From CAVPDA01 sp963702495 (GTDB lineage: Bacteria > Pseudomonadota > Gammaproteobacteria > Burkholderiales > Rhodocyclaceae), in the NCBI GenBank assembly GCA_963702495.1, contig CAVPDA010000010.1:310001-374000 (forward strand): a DNA stretch of 64,000 nucleotides, written 5' to 3'. Made by a program: the position numbers and the translations under genes. This document shows, in pieces, positions 52,204-60,679 of this stretch (its first letter is position 1; every line of letters starts with the position of its first letter). The notes under the pieces were generated by a model. The model was not told the origin of the DNA. It saw only the letters and a program-made list of their open reading frames with translations, and made no database searches.

Positions 52204-53348
52204 GGCCCAGCCTCCATCCGCTCCGACTGCAAATGCGCCAGGATGGGCTGCAGTATCGCCGCCCCCAGCCGGGCGCTGCGCGCCGCGCTCCAGCCGCACT
52301 CGGGGTCCGGCAGATCGGCGTTGTCCTTGAACGGCATTTCCAGGGTGAGCGACAGGCAGCCGAAGGTGTGGCCGACGTACTTCGAGGCCAGCGTCAGCAG
52401 TTCGTCGGTGAAACGGTCCGGGGCGTAGCCATGTCCGGTCTGGAAGTCCGCGCTGGCGGCGAGCAGGGAGTCGGTGAATCGCCGTTCGCGCTGCACTTGG
52501 ACGGGGGTGAAACCCGGCAGCATCGAACCGCCGTCCACGAACACATAGGGCAGCGCCTCGTCGCCGTGGATGTCGAGGAAGAGATCGACACCGGTCTCAC
52601 GCATGCGCTGCCGTACGAGATATACCTCCGGGCTGCGCCCCAGGCTCGGGTTCAGCCACTCGCGGTTGAGGTTCGCCCCCGCCGCGTTGGTGCGCAGGTT
52701 GCCCGCCACCGCGCCGTCCGGGTTCATGTTGGGCACCACGAACAGGACGGCAAGCTCCAGGATGCGCCGCGCCACCGGGTCGGCGGCGTCCAGCAGACGT
52801 TCCAGCATGCCCTCGACGAACCACTCGGCCATGGTCTCGCCCGGGTGCTGGCGCGCGATCACCCACACGCTGCGTTTGTCCGCCCCCGGCGTGCCGACGG
52901 TGACGAGATCCAGATCCCGGCCTCCCAGAGTGCTGCCCAGGCGCTCGACCCGCGCCAGCGGCGCAGCGCCGATGCGGCCCAGCAGATCCAGATGGCGTTC
53001 CCAGGAATAGGGCTCGAAATAGGCGAAGTACAGGGAGTCGGTGCGCGGCGTGCACTCGATCGTGAGGACTTCGCCATCGTAGAAAGTGTCCGGGATGCGG
53101 AACCATCGCTTCCGGTCGTAGGACGCCGCCACCCGGTAGTCGCGCCAGCCGTCGGGATAGGCGCTCCGACCGGCATCGAGGATACGCAGGCGGCAGGCCG
53201 TTCCCGCCCCGCCCTGCAGGCGGAAGCAGAACCACTGGCGGATGTCCGCGGCCGTGTCGGGCCGCAGACGCAGCCGGATGTCCAGCGGATCCGCGGCCGT
53301 GATGACCTCGATCGCGCCGGCGTCGAACTGGGTGCCGATACTCAGCAT
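52200..53348 (-). CDS. M14-family metallocarboxypeptidase (AGBL/CCP-like)
   Basis: A 382-residue zinc carboxypeptidase with an N-terminal beta-rich domain (about 1-125, typical of cytosolic carboxypeptidases: FDAGAIEVITAADPLDIRLRLRPD, WFCFRLQGGAG). The zinc site is His168 and Glu171 in RQHPGETMAEW and His261 in FLDIHGDEALPYVF. The catalytic Glu337 is in SLTLEMPFKDN. It is not secreted by signal. Relatives trim glutamate or other C-terminal residues. It is the first gene of a leftward run with the HlyD-type and ATPase genes. Confidence 0.92.
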   Translation of the reverse strand: MLSIGTQFDAGAIEVITAADPLDIRLRLRPDTAADIRQWFCFRLQGGAGTACRLRILDAGRSAYPDGWRDYRVAASYDRKRWFRIPDTFYDGEVLTIECTPRTDSLYFAYFEPYSWERHLDLLGRIGAAPLARVERLGSTLGGRDLDLVTVGTPGADKRSVWVIARQHPGETMAEWFVEGMLERLLDAADPVARRILELAVLFVVPNMNPDGAVAGNLRTNAAGANLNREWLNPSLGRSPEVYLVRQRMRETGVDLFLDIHGDEALPYVFVDGGSMLPGFTPVQVQRERRFTDSLLAASADFQTGHGYAPDRFTDELLTLASKYVGHTFGCLSLTLEMPFKDNADLPDPECGWSAARSARLGAAILQPILAHLQSERMEAGP

Positions 53349-53483
53349 GGCCTCAAGTCAGGGAGCATGTCGCCTCGGATGCAATCCTATCAGGCCCGAA
53401 GCGGCAGCGCCCCCACACCCGCCGCCCAAGGGCGATCCGGGCGCGTGCGCAGCGGGTGGCAAAGGGGGTCCGCCGGGGTCGGC

Positions 53484-53512
53484 TTGCCAACATATTGTTT
53501 TTCATATATTAT
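53484..53512 (+). promoter_or_regulatory. candidate sigma-70 promoter of rlpA
   Basis: TTGCCA at 53484-53489 and TATTAT at 53507-53512 are 17 bases apart, a good -35/-10 pair. They lie in the most AT-rich intergenic stretch of the window (53490-53530), 47 bases before the rlpA ATG. Confidence 0.55.
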
Positions 53513-53558
53513 CACTTACTAATATATAAAAACCCGCTCAACTACCGGAGAGACAACC

Positions 53559-54110
53559 ATGACCAAGCTCATTCGATTGGGCGCGACCGGCGCTGTCTTA
53601 GCGCTGGTCGCAGCATCGGCGATCGCCGATGCACGGCAGGCCGGGTCGCCGTTCGGGGCCGAAGGATCGAGACAACCACGCCAGCCCTGGCACCACACAC
53701 CTTCGTCAAAACGAAGCCATCACTCTGCCTCTGCCGCCGCTGCCGCGCCGCGCACGGCGCGCAAGTCCCAGGCCGGTTCCGCATCCTATTACGCCAATCG
53801 CTTCCACGGCCGCAAGACCGCCAGCGGTCGTCCCTACCACAAGGACGCGATGACCGCCGCCCACCGCACCCTGCCCCTGGGCACCTGGGTGCGCGTGACG
53901 AGCGTCCGCAACAACCGCAGCGTAGTGGTCCAGATCACCGACCGCGGCCCCTACTACGGCGGCCGCATCATCGACCTCTCCCGCGCCGCCGCCACCGAAC
54001 TGGACATGCTCCGCTCGGGCACGGCGCGAGTGCATCTGGAGATCCTGCAGGAACCGGAGAAGACCGGGCCGGCGCCGGATCGCTCCGACCTCATCATCGC
54101 CTTCAACTGA
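53559..54110 (+). CDS. rlpA: RlpA-family septal-ring lytic transglycosylase-like protein
   Basis: A 183-residue exported protein. A signal peptide (LGATGAVLALVAASAIADA) and a Ser/Pro/His-rich linker precede the double-psi beta-barrel RlpA domain (about 70-165): GSASYYANRFHGRKTASG, HRTLPLGTWVRVTSV, VQITDRGPYYGGRIIDLSRAAA. The acidic residue of DRGPY and the His of AAHRTLPLG are the expected active-site residues. It lacks the C-terminal SPOR domain of E. coli RlpA. GGAGAG lies eight bases before the ATG. Confidence 0.9.
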   Translation: MTKLIRLGATGAVLALVAASAIADARQAGSPFGAEGSRQPRQPWHHTPSSKRSHHSASAAAAAPRTARKSQAGSASYYANRFHGRKTASGRPYHKDAMTAAHRTLPLGTWVRVTSVRNNRSVVVQITDRGPYYGGRIIDLSRAAATELDMLRSGTARVHLEILQEPEKTGPAPDRSDLIIAFN

Positions 54111-54375
54111 TCGGGACTCTCGCGGCGCGGCGGGACCTCTCGCCGACGGCGCCTCGATCCCCGTCGCAACCTCTGATCGACCGCTTCGCCGCAGGCGCGA
54201 CTCCGGAAACGGAGCGGCGCCCGCGCGCGCGGCGGTCTCCGGATCAACGGCGGGCGCGGCCCGCCCTGCTCTACGCGGCGTGCGCCGGCGCTGCGATCTG
54301 CGTCCCGCGGCGCGATCGCGCTAGAATCTCGCTACAGGTCGCGATCGCGTTCCCTTCGACGGAAAGTACAACTCC

Positions 54376-55260
54376 ATGAACAAGCCCTTCCCGCAGCCTG
54401 GCATCCTGGCGCCCGTGCCGCCCCTGGGTCGATCCCTGAGCTTCCGCCTCGCGCCCGAAGCCGAACCGGCCCCTGCCTTGCGCCGCTTGCGCAAGGACTT
54501 CGTCATCGACTGGGGCGTGATCGGAGTCGGCGAACCCCTGGCGCAGGTGCTGGGCCGGACGGTGCCGGGACTGCGCACCTTTCCCGGCCTGTCCGGACCA
54601 GCGGCCGCGGTGCCCTCCACCCAGCAGGCGCTCTGGGTCTTTCTGCGCGCAGACGAGCGCGGCGTTCTCTTCGACCATACCGAGCGCGTCCGGTCGCTGG
54701 TCGAGGACGCCCTCATCCTCGACGACGTGCTGGACGCGTTCATGTACGCCGGCGGCCGCGATCTGACGGGCTACGAGGACGGCACCGAGAACCCGGTCAA
54801 CGACGCGGCGGCAGAAGCGGCCCTGGTCCGCCAGGGCGACGGCATGACCGGTTCGAGCTTTGTCGCCGTGCAGCGCTGGGTGCACGACCTGCATCGCTTC
54901 CACGGCTTCCCCCTGGATCGGCGCAACGCGGTTTTCGGCCGGCGCATCGACACCAACGAAGAGATGGACGATGCGCCGCCCTCGGCCCACGTCAAGCGCA
55001 CGGCGCAGGAAAGCTACGATCCGCCGGCCTTCATGGTGCGGCGTTCGATCCCCTGGTCCACACGGCTCGAACAGGGCCTGGAATTCATCGCCTACGGCGA
55101 ATCTCTCGATCGCTACGAGCGCGTCCTGCGTCGCATGGTGGGGCTGGAGGACGGCGTCGCCGACGCCCTGTTTTCGTTCTCCCGTCCGGTGAGCGGCGGC
55201 TATTACTGGTGCCCGCCGGTGGCCGGCGGCATGCTGGATCTGCGCCGGCTCGGACTGTGA
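54376..55260 (+). CDS. DyP-type heme peroxidase
   Basis: A 294-residue dye-decolorising peroxidase. The GxxDG motif carrying the distal Asp135 is GYEDGTEN. The proximal His is probably His205 in SAHVKRTA, and the distal Arg is near 222 in MVRRSIPW. It is of the short (class B-like) type without a Tat signal, so cytoplasmic or encapsulated, but I see no encapsulin gene nearby. It lies 265 bases after rlpA and 161 bases before arsS. Confidence 0.93.
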   Translation: MNKPFPQPGILAPVPPLGRSLSFRLAPEAEPAPALRRLRKDFVIDWGVIGVGEPLAQVLGRTVPGLRTFPGLSGPAAAVPSTQQALWVFLRADERGVLFDHTERVRSLVEDALILDDVLDAFMYAGGRDLTGYEDGTENPVNDAAAEAALVRQGDGMTGSSFVAVQRWVHDLHRFHGFPLDRRNAVFGRRIDTNEEMDDAPPSAHVKRTAQESYDPPAFMVRRSIPWSTRLEQGLEFIAYGESLDRYERVLRRMVGLEDGVADALFSFSRPVSGGYYWCPPVAGGMLDLRRLGL

Positions 55261-55421
55261 CGGGCGGCCTGCGCGGGGCGGCGCGACTGGCCGCGGCAAC
55301 GGCAACAGCAATGGCGCCCCGGGAACTGAACGCCGCGTTCGCAGCCCAAACGCGATAATGCGCGACTAACGATCGATCCCGGGGCACACTTGCCTCGCCC
55401 CCGACCACCCGGAGCCCCGAC

Positions 55422-56387
55422 ATGCGTGCCACCCTGCCGCTGATCCAGACCACCGACTTCCCCGCCATCCGCCGCCGGCGCGTCGACACGCTGCAGGTCA
55501 ACCTCGGCTACAAGTGCAACCAGTCCTGCCTGCACTGCCACGTCAATGCCGGACCGACCCGGACCGAACAGATGACGCGGGAAACGGTGCAGACGGTGCT
55601 GGACCATCTGCGGGTCTTCGGCGTGCCGACGCTGGACATCACCGGCGGCGCCCCGGAACTGAATCCCCAGTTCCGCCGACTGGTGGCGGAAGCGCGCGCC
55701 CTCGGCGTGCATGTCCTGGATCGCTGCAACCTGACGATCCTCGAAGAGCCCGGCCAGGAGGACCTGGCGGAATTCCTGGCGGCGCAGCGGGTGGAGGTCA
55801 TCGCCTCCCTGCCCTGCTATCTGGAGGAGAACGTGGATCGCCAGCGCGGCAGCGGCGTGTTCGACAAGAGCATCCGCGCCCTGCGCCGGCTCAATGCGCT
55901 CGGCTACGGCCGGGGCGACTCCGGCCTGGTGCTGAACCTGGTCTATAACCCCCAGGGGGCGAGTCTGCCGCCGCCACAATGCAATCTGGAGGCGGACTAC
56001 AGGCGCGAACTGGGCGCACGCTACGGCGTCGTCTTCGACAAGCTGCTCACTCTGGCCAACATGCCGATCCAGCGCTTCGGCTCGACCCTCATCTCCAAGG
56101 GCCAGTTCAACGACTACATGAGGCTGCTGCGCGCCTCCCACCGCGACGAGAATCTGGAGACGGTGATGTGTCGCAGCCTGCTCAGCGTGGATTGGCAGGG
56201 CTACCTCTATGACTGCGACTTCAACCAGATGCTGGGGCTGCCCCTGCGCGTGAACGGCACGCCGCGCCTGCATCTGGCCGAACTGAGCGGCGTCGATCTG
56301 GACGGCAATCCGATCGTCGTGATGGAACACTGCTACGGCTGCACGGCCGGACAGGGATCGAGTTGCGGCGGCGCGCTGGCGCCGTAG
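55422..56387 (+). CDS. arsS: arsenosugar biosynthesis radical SAM protein ArsS
   Basis: A 321-residue radical SAM enzyme. The SAM motif CNQSCLHC is at 32-39. The family markers follow: LDITGGAPELNPQFRRL, VMCRSLLSVDWQGYLYDCDFNQ and the C-terminal HCYGCTAGQGSSCGG, which carries auxiliary-cluster cysteines. ArsS attaches a 5'-deoxyadenosyl group to dimethylarsenite on the way to arsenosugars. GGAG precedes the ATG. No arsenite methyltransferase gene lies in the window, so the substrate would have to come from elsewhere. Confidence 0.93.
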   Translation: MRATLPLIQTTDFPAIRRRRVDTLQVNLGYKCNQSCLHCHVNAGPTRTEQMTRETVQTVLDHLRVFGVPTLDITGGAPELNPQFRRLVAEARALGVHVLDRCNLTILEEPGQEDLAEFLAAQRVEVIASLPCYLEENVDRQRGSGVFDKSIRALRRLNALGYGRGDSGLVLNLVYNPQGASLPPPQCNLEADYRRELGARYGVVFDKLLTLANMPIQRFGSTLISKGQFNDYMRLLRASHRDENLETVMCRSLLSVDWQGYLYDCDFNQMLGLPLRVNGTPRLHLAELSGVDLDGNPIVVMEHCYGCTAGQGSSCGGALAP

Positions 56388-56442
56388 GCCCGGCAGCAAG
56401 AACTCCAAGATACTTCCTTCCCACCCGAACCCGGAGGCAACC

Positions 56443-56883
56443 ATGAAGCCGCTCCTGCTGGCCGCAACCCTCGCTCTGTCCGCCGCATCGCTGCAGGCCT
56501 CCGGCAACGGCATGGTCAGCAAACCCAGCAAGTACCCGGTAGCGGAGACCGTGACGCGGATCGAGGGCGCGCTCAAGGCCAAGGGCGTCACCGTCTTCGC
56601 GCGCATCGACCACAGCGCGGAGGCGGAGAAGGCGGGGCTGAAGATGCGCCCGACGCAGCTTCTTGTCTTCGGCAATCCCAAGGCCGGAACGCCGGTGATG
56701 AACGCCGCCCCGTCCGCCGCCATCGACCTGCCTCTGAAGGCCTTGGTATGGGAGGACGAGCAGGGCAAAGTCTGGGTCGCCTACAACAGCCCCGACTACC
56801 TGAAGCAGCGCCACGGCATTCCGGACGATCTGGTGAAGAACCTGGGCGCCGCCGGCCCGCTCATCGACCAGGCTCTGGAATGA
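56443..56883 (+). CDS. exported DUF302-domain protein
   Basis: A 146-residue protein with a signal peptide (LLAATLALSAASLQA) and a DUF302 domain: GMVSKPSKYPVAETVTRIEGALKAKGVTVFARIDHSAEAEKAGL, then PTQLLVFGNPKAGTPVMNAAPSAAIDLPLKALVWEDEQGKVWVAYNSP. DUF302 proteins are periplasmic with unknown function, sometimes near sulfur and arsenic genes. GGAGG lies before the ATG. It is 55 bases after arsS on the same strand. Confidence 0.9.
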   Translation: MKPLLLAATLALSAASLQASGNGMVSKPSKYPVAETVTRIEGALKAKGVTVFARIDHSAEAEKAGLKMRPTQLLVFGNPKAGTPVMNAAPSAAIDLPLKALVWEDEQGKVWVAYNSPDYLKQRHGIPDDLVKNLGAAGPLIDQALE

Positions 56884-57111
56884 GCGCGGCGGGGGCGACC
56901 GGAGTTGACGGCGAGACCCGACGGACCGGCCGCCGATGCCTGACTACCCGACGAATATGAGAACGGCACTTCGCACCGCCAAGGCGCCATGCGCGCCAAG
57001 CCATCACTGCGCGTTTCCCGGCGGGGCCGCCGTTTCCATCCGACTGGCGTACCCGCAGTCAGACACCGCGGATTTCCCCCGCCACTGCGTCGCCGCGGCG
57101 CCCAGTCCACA

Positions 57112-57714
57112 ATGAGTACGACGCGATGGGTGGTCCTGATCGCGGTCGCCGCGGCGGTCGCCGCGTTCTTCGCCTTCGGTCTCGGCCAGTACTTCAGCCT
57201 GGCCTTCTTCAAGTCTCAGCAGGCGGCGATCGATGCGTACTACGGGGCGCATCCGCTGCAGACCATCCTGATCTACTTCGCGATCTACGTCGCCGTCACC
57301 GCCCTGTCGCTGCCCGGCGCGGCCATCATGACGCTGGCGGGCGGCGCCATGTTCGGCCTGCTGGTAGGCACCATCGTCATCTCCTTCGCCTCGACCATCG
57401 GCGCCACCCTGGCCTTCCTGGTGTCGCGCTTCCTGCTGCGCGACTGGGTGCAGGCCCGCTTCGGCGACAAGCTGAAGGCGGTCAACGACGGCATGGCGAA
57501 GGAAGGCGGCTTCTACCTGTTCACCCTGCGCCTGGTGCCGCTGTTCCCGTTCTTCGTCATCAATCTGGTGATGGGCCTCACTCCCATCGCCACCCGCCGC
57601 TTCTACTGGGTGAGCCAGGTCGGCATGCTCGCCGGCACCATCGTGTATGTGAATGCCGGCACCCAGATCGCCAAGATCGACTCGCTGCAGGGCATCCTCT
57701 CCCCGGACTGCTGA
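57112..57714 (+). CDS. TVP38/TMEM64-domain N-terminal part of a frameshifted oxidoreductase fusion
   Basis: Two hundred residues with about five membrane helices in the TVP38/TMEM64 (DedA-like) pattern: LPGAAIMTLAGGAMFGLLVG, SFASTIGATLAFLVSRFLLRDW, RLVPLFPFFVINLVMGLTPI, FYWVSQVGMLAGTIVYVNAGTQ. The frame stops right after GILSP. The same gene continues in the next frame as GLLISFALLGVFPLAAKKA, which is the normal continuation in fused homologues of about 715 residues. One base is missing in the CCCCGG run at 57701-57706. Read as it stands, only this membrane half is made. Confidence 0.85.
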   Translation: MSTTRWVVLIAVAAAVAAFFAFGLGQYFSLAFFKSQQAAIDAYYGAHPLQTILIYFAIYVAVTALSLPGAAIMTLAGGAMFGLLVGTIVISFASTIGATLAFLVSRFLLRDWVQARFGDKLKAVNDGMAKEGGFYLFTLRLVPLFPFFVINLVMGLTPIATRRFYWVSQVGMLAGTIVYVNAGTQIAKIDSLQGILSPDC

Positions 57715-59261
57715 TCTCCTTCGCCCTGCTGGGCGTGTTCCCGCTGGCGGCGAAGAAGGCGCTGGAACTGGTCCATGCCCGCAAGGCACTGGCGAAATGG
57801 CCGAAACCCGGGCGCTTCGACCGTAATCTGGTGGTCATCGGTGCCGGCAGCGCCGGCCTGGTGACGGCCTACATCGCCGCCGCCGTGAAGGCGAAAGTGA
57901 CCCTGGTCGAGAAGCAGCGCATGGGCGGCGACTGCCTCAACACCGGCTGCGTGCCGTCGAAGGCGCTGATCCGCTCCGCCAAGCTGCTGTCCCACATCCG
58001 GCGGGCGCCGCAGTTCGGCATCGCCGAGGCGAACGCCAATTTCAATTTCGCCGACATCATGGAACGGGTGCAGCGCGTGGTGCGGACCGTCGAACCTCAC
58101 GACTCGGTGGAGCGCTACACGGGCCTCGGCGTGGAATGCCTGCAGGGCGAGGCGAAGATCGTCAGCCCGTACCAGGTCGATATCGCGCTGGCGGACGGCA
58201 GCGGGCGCAGCCTGACCACCCGCGCCATCGTCATCGCCGCCGGCGCCCGGCCCTTCGTGCCGCCGATCCAGGGGATCGAGGAAGTGGGGTACCACACCTC
58301 CGACGACATCTGGGAACTGCGCCAGCTGCCGCGGCGGCTGGTGGTGCTGGGCGGCGGGCCGATCGGCTGCGAACTGGCGCAATGCTTCGCCCGCCTCGGT
58401 TCCCAGGTGACCCAGGTCGAGATGCTGCCCCGCCTCATGATGCGCGAGGACCCCGACGTCTCGGAACTCGTGGCGCAGCGCTTCCGCGAGGAAGGCGTCA
58501 GCGTGCTGGTCAATCACAAGGCGAAGCGCTTCCTGGTCGAGAAGGGCGAAAAGATCCTGCTGGCGGAACACGGCGGCCAGACCGTCGCCATCGCCTTCGA
58601 CGCCCTGCTGTGCGCCGTCGGGCGCGTCGCCAACACCCGGGGCTACGGGCTGGAGGAACTGGGCGTCCCCCTCACCCAGGCGCGCACGGTCGAGACGAAC
58701 GAGTATCTGCAGACCCTCTACCCCAACATCTATGCCTGCGGCGACGTCGCCGGCCCCTACCAGTTCACCCACACCGCGGCGCACCAGGCCTGGTATGCAT
58801 CGGTCAATGCACTGTTCGGCAGCTTCCGCAAGTTCAAGGCCGACTATTCGGTCATCCCCTGGTGCACCTTCACCGAACCCGAGGTGGCCCGCGTCGGCCT
58901 GAACGAAACCGAGGCGAAGGAAAAGAAGATCCCGTACGAACTCACCGTGTACCCCATCGACGATCTCGACCGCGCCATCGCCGACGAGGAGGCGCACGGC
59001 ATGGTGAAGGTGCTGACGGTTCCCGGCAAGGACAAGATCCTCGGCGTGACCATCGTCGGCGAGCATGCCGGCGACCTCATCGCGGAATATGTCTTTGCCA
59101 TGAAGCATGGCCTCGGGCTGAACAAGATCCTCGGCACCATCCACATCTATCCGACACTGGCCGAGGCCAACAAGTACGCCGCCGGCGTGTGGAAGCGCGC
59201 CCACGCGCCGCGGCGGCTGCTGGCCTGGGTGGAGCGCTATCACGCATGGATGCGGGGGTAG
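57705..59261 (+). CDS. FAD-dependent (mercuric reductase-like) oxidoreductase part, separated by a frameshift
   Basis: After the frameshift the frame runs 518 codons to 59261. It has a membrane helix end, then an FAD domain (VVIGAGSAGLVTAYIAAAVKAKV), the redox-active disulfide GGDCLNTGCVPSKALI, the NAD-binding VVLGGGPIGCELAQCFARL and a C-terminal dimerisation domain with FTHTAAHQAWYA and HIYPTLAEANKYAAG. These are features of the pyridine nucleotide-disulfide reductase class I. No strong start is visible at the junction, so it is probably one gene with a one-base deletion or sequencing error. A palindrome follows the stop. Confidence 0.85.
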   Translation, partial: GLLISFALLGVFPLAAKKALELVHARKALAKWPKPGRFDRNLVVIGAGSAGLVTAYIAAAVKAKVTLVEKQRMGGDCLNTGCVPSKALIRSAKLLSHIRRAPQFGIAEANANFNFADIMERVQRVVRTVEPHDSVERYTGLGVECLQGEAKIVSPYQVDIALADGSGRSLTTRAIVIAAGARPFVPPIQGIEEVGYHTSDDIWELRQLPRRLVVLGGGPIGCELAQCFARLGSQVTQVEMLPRLMMREDPDVSELVAQRFREEGVSVLVNHKAKRFLVEKGEKILLAEHGGQTVAIAFDALLCAVGRVANTRGYGLEELGVPLTQARTVETNEYLQTLYPNIYACGDVAGPYQFTHTAAHQAWYASVNALFGSFRKFKADYSVIPWCTFTEPEVARVGLNETEAKEKKIPYELTVYPIDDLDRAIADEEAHGMVKVLTVPGKDKILGVTIVGEHAGDLIAEYVFAMKHGLGLNKILGTIHIYPTLAEANKYAAGVWKRAHAPRRLLAWVERYHAWMRG

Positions 59262-59268
59262 CACGAGT

Positions 59269-59322
59269 GGCGGGCACGGCCCGCCCTACAAAGAGGTCTT
59301 GGTAGGGCGGGCCGTGCCCGCC
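59269..59322. repeat. perfect 21-bp inverted repeat (GTAGGGCGGGC family) with 12-base loop
   Basis: Bases 59269-59289 are exactly the reverse complement of 59302-59322, separated by AAAGAGGTCTTG. The core GCCCGCCCTAC is shared with the element at 11003-11061. It lies between the oxidoreductase stop and the DUF547 start, within the arsenosugar-type run. A hairpin this strong could slow or end transcription, but there is no U-run. Confidence 0.85.
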
Positions 59323-59342
59323 GAAGCCGCGCAGGAGGCGCA

Positions 59343-60150
59343 ATGAATCGAATTCTGCTGTTGCTATTGACGCTCCTGCCCCTGGGCAGCGCATGGGCCG
59401 CCTTCGATCACGAGCACCCGGCGTGGACCGAACTGCTGAAGAAGCACGTGGTCGTGATCGACGGCGGCAAGGCATCCCAGGTGCGCTACGCCGGCTTCGC
59501 CCGCGACCGCCCCGCGCTCAAGGCCTACCTCGACAGCCTGTCCGCCGTAACCGAGACGGAATACCAGGGCTGGAGCAAGGACCAGCAACTGGCTTTCCTG
59601 CTCAATGCCTACAACGCCTTCACTATCGACAAGATCCTGCAGCGCTATCCCGAGCTCAAGTCGATCCGCGATTTCGGCAGCTTCGTCGGCAACCCGTGGA
59701 AGGACAAGTTCTTCCGTCTTCTGGGCAAGCCCGCGCACCTCGACAACATCGAGCACGACACCATCCGCGCTCCGGGCGCGTTCGATGAACCGCGCATCCA
59801 CTTCGCGGTGCAACTGTGCGTCGATCGGCTGCCCCATGCTGCGGGAGGAAGCCTTCGTCGCGCCCCGCCTCGACCGGCAACTGGAGGAGCAGACGGTGCG
59901 CTTCCTGTCGGACCGCTCGCGCAACCGTTACAGCGCGGCCAGCGGCAGGCTCGAGCTGTCGAGCATCTTCGACTGGTACGGCAAGGACTTCTCGCGCGGC
60001 TGGAAGGGCTACCACTCCGTCGAGCAGTTCCTGGCCCGGTACGCGGACCGGTTGGCGGACGATCCGGCGCAGCAGAAGATCATTCGCGAGCAGAAGGCAG
60101 GATTGAAATTCCTCGATTACAACTGGGGGTTGAACGATGCGAAGCCTTGA
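59343..60150 (+). pseudogene. exported DUF547 protein, split by a one-base insertion
   Basis: The first part (59343-59810) has a signal peptide (LLLLLTLLPLGSAWA) and the DUF547 core: WTELLKKHVVVIDGGKASQVRYAGF, LAFLLNAYNAFTIDKIL, FRLLGKPAHLDNIEHDTIR, RIHFAV. The rest appears one frame over (CASIGCPMLREEAFVAPRLD, RLELSSIFDWYGKDF, LDYNWGLND). The break is at 59811, where CAACTGTGCG should read AACTGTGCG, one base fewer. Joined, it is about 269 residues, normal length. If the indel is real the protein is truncated. Its end overlaps msrB by 14 bases. Confidence 0.85.
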
Positions 60151-60679
60151 ACTTGTTCGACGCACCGTGTGGGGGGTGGCGTGGGCGCTGCTGGCGGCCG
60201 TCGGCGGCAGCGCGGCGTATGCCTGGGACGCCAGCGCCTACCGCAAGCCGAGCGAGCAGGAACTCAGGGCGAAGCTCACGCCCGAGCAGTTCCATGTCAC
60301 GCAGAAGGAAGGCACGGAGCGGCCATTCACCAACGCCTATACCGACAACAAACAGCCCGGCATCTACGTGGACATCGTTTCGGGGGAGCCGCTCTTCAGT
60401 TCCCTCGACAAGTACGACTCCGGCACCGGCTGGCCCAGCTTCACGCGGCCGCTGGAGCCGGCCAACATCAGCCTCAAGCCGGACCGTTCCCTCTTCGGCC
60501 TGCGCACCGAAGTGCGCAGCAAGTACGCCGACTCCCATCTCGGCCACGTCTTCGACGACGGACCGGCGTCCACCGGCAAGCGCTATTGCATGAACTCGGC
60601 GGCGCTGCGTTTCATTCCCGCCTCGGACCTGGAAAAGGAAGGCTACGGCGCGTATCGCGTGCTCTTTCCGATGAAATAG
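60137..60679 (+). CDS. msrB: exported peptide-methionine (R)-S-oxide reductase MsrB
   Basis: A 180-residue MsrB with an N-terminal signal peptide (VAWALLAAVGGSAAYA). The catalytic Cys151 is in RYCMNSAALRF, and SGTGWPSFTRPL and SHLGHVFDDGP bind the sulfoxide. The CxxC pairs of the zinc-binding MsrB type are absent. It would repair methionine sulfoxide in periplasmic proteins. The gene is inserted in the arsenosugar-type run: it overlaps DUF547 by 14 bases and ends one base before the glycosyltransferase ATG. Confidence 0.93.
   Translation: MRSLELVRRTVWGVAWALLAAVGGSAAYAWDASAYRKPSEQELRAKLTPEQFHVTQKEGTERPFTNAYTDNKQPGIYVDIVSGEPLFSSLDKYDSGTGWPSFTRPLEPANISLKPDRSLFGLRTEVRSKYADSHLGHVFDDGPASTGKRYCMNSAALRFIPASDLEKEGYGAYRVLFPMK

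Noticed and set aside
59290..59340. Rho-independent terminator after the FAD oxidoreductase
   Set aside because: The hairpin is strong but no run of T follows, and the next gene starts at once; treated as a dispersed repeat.
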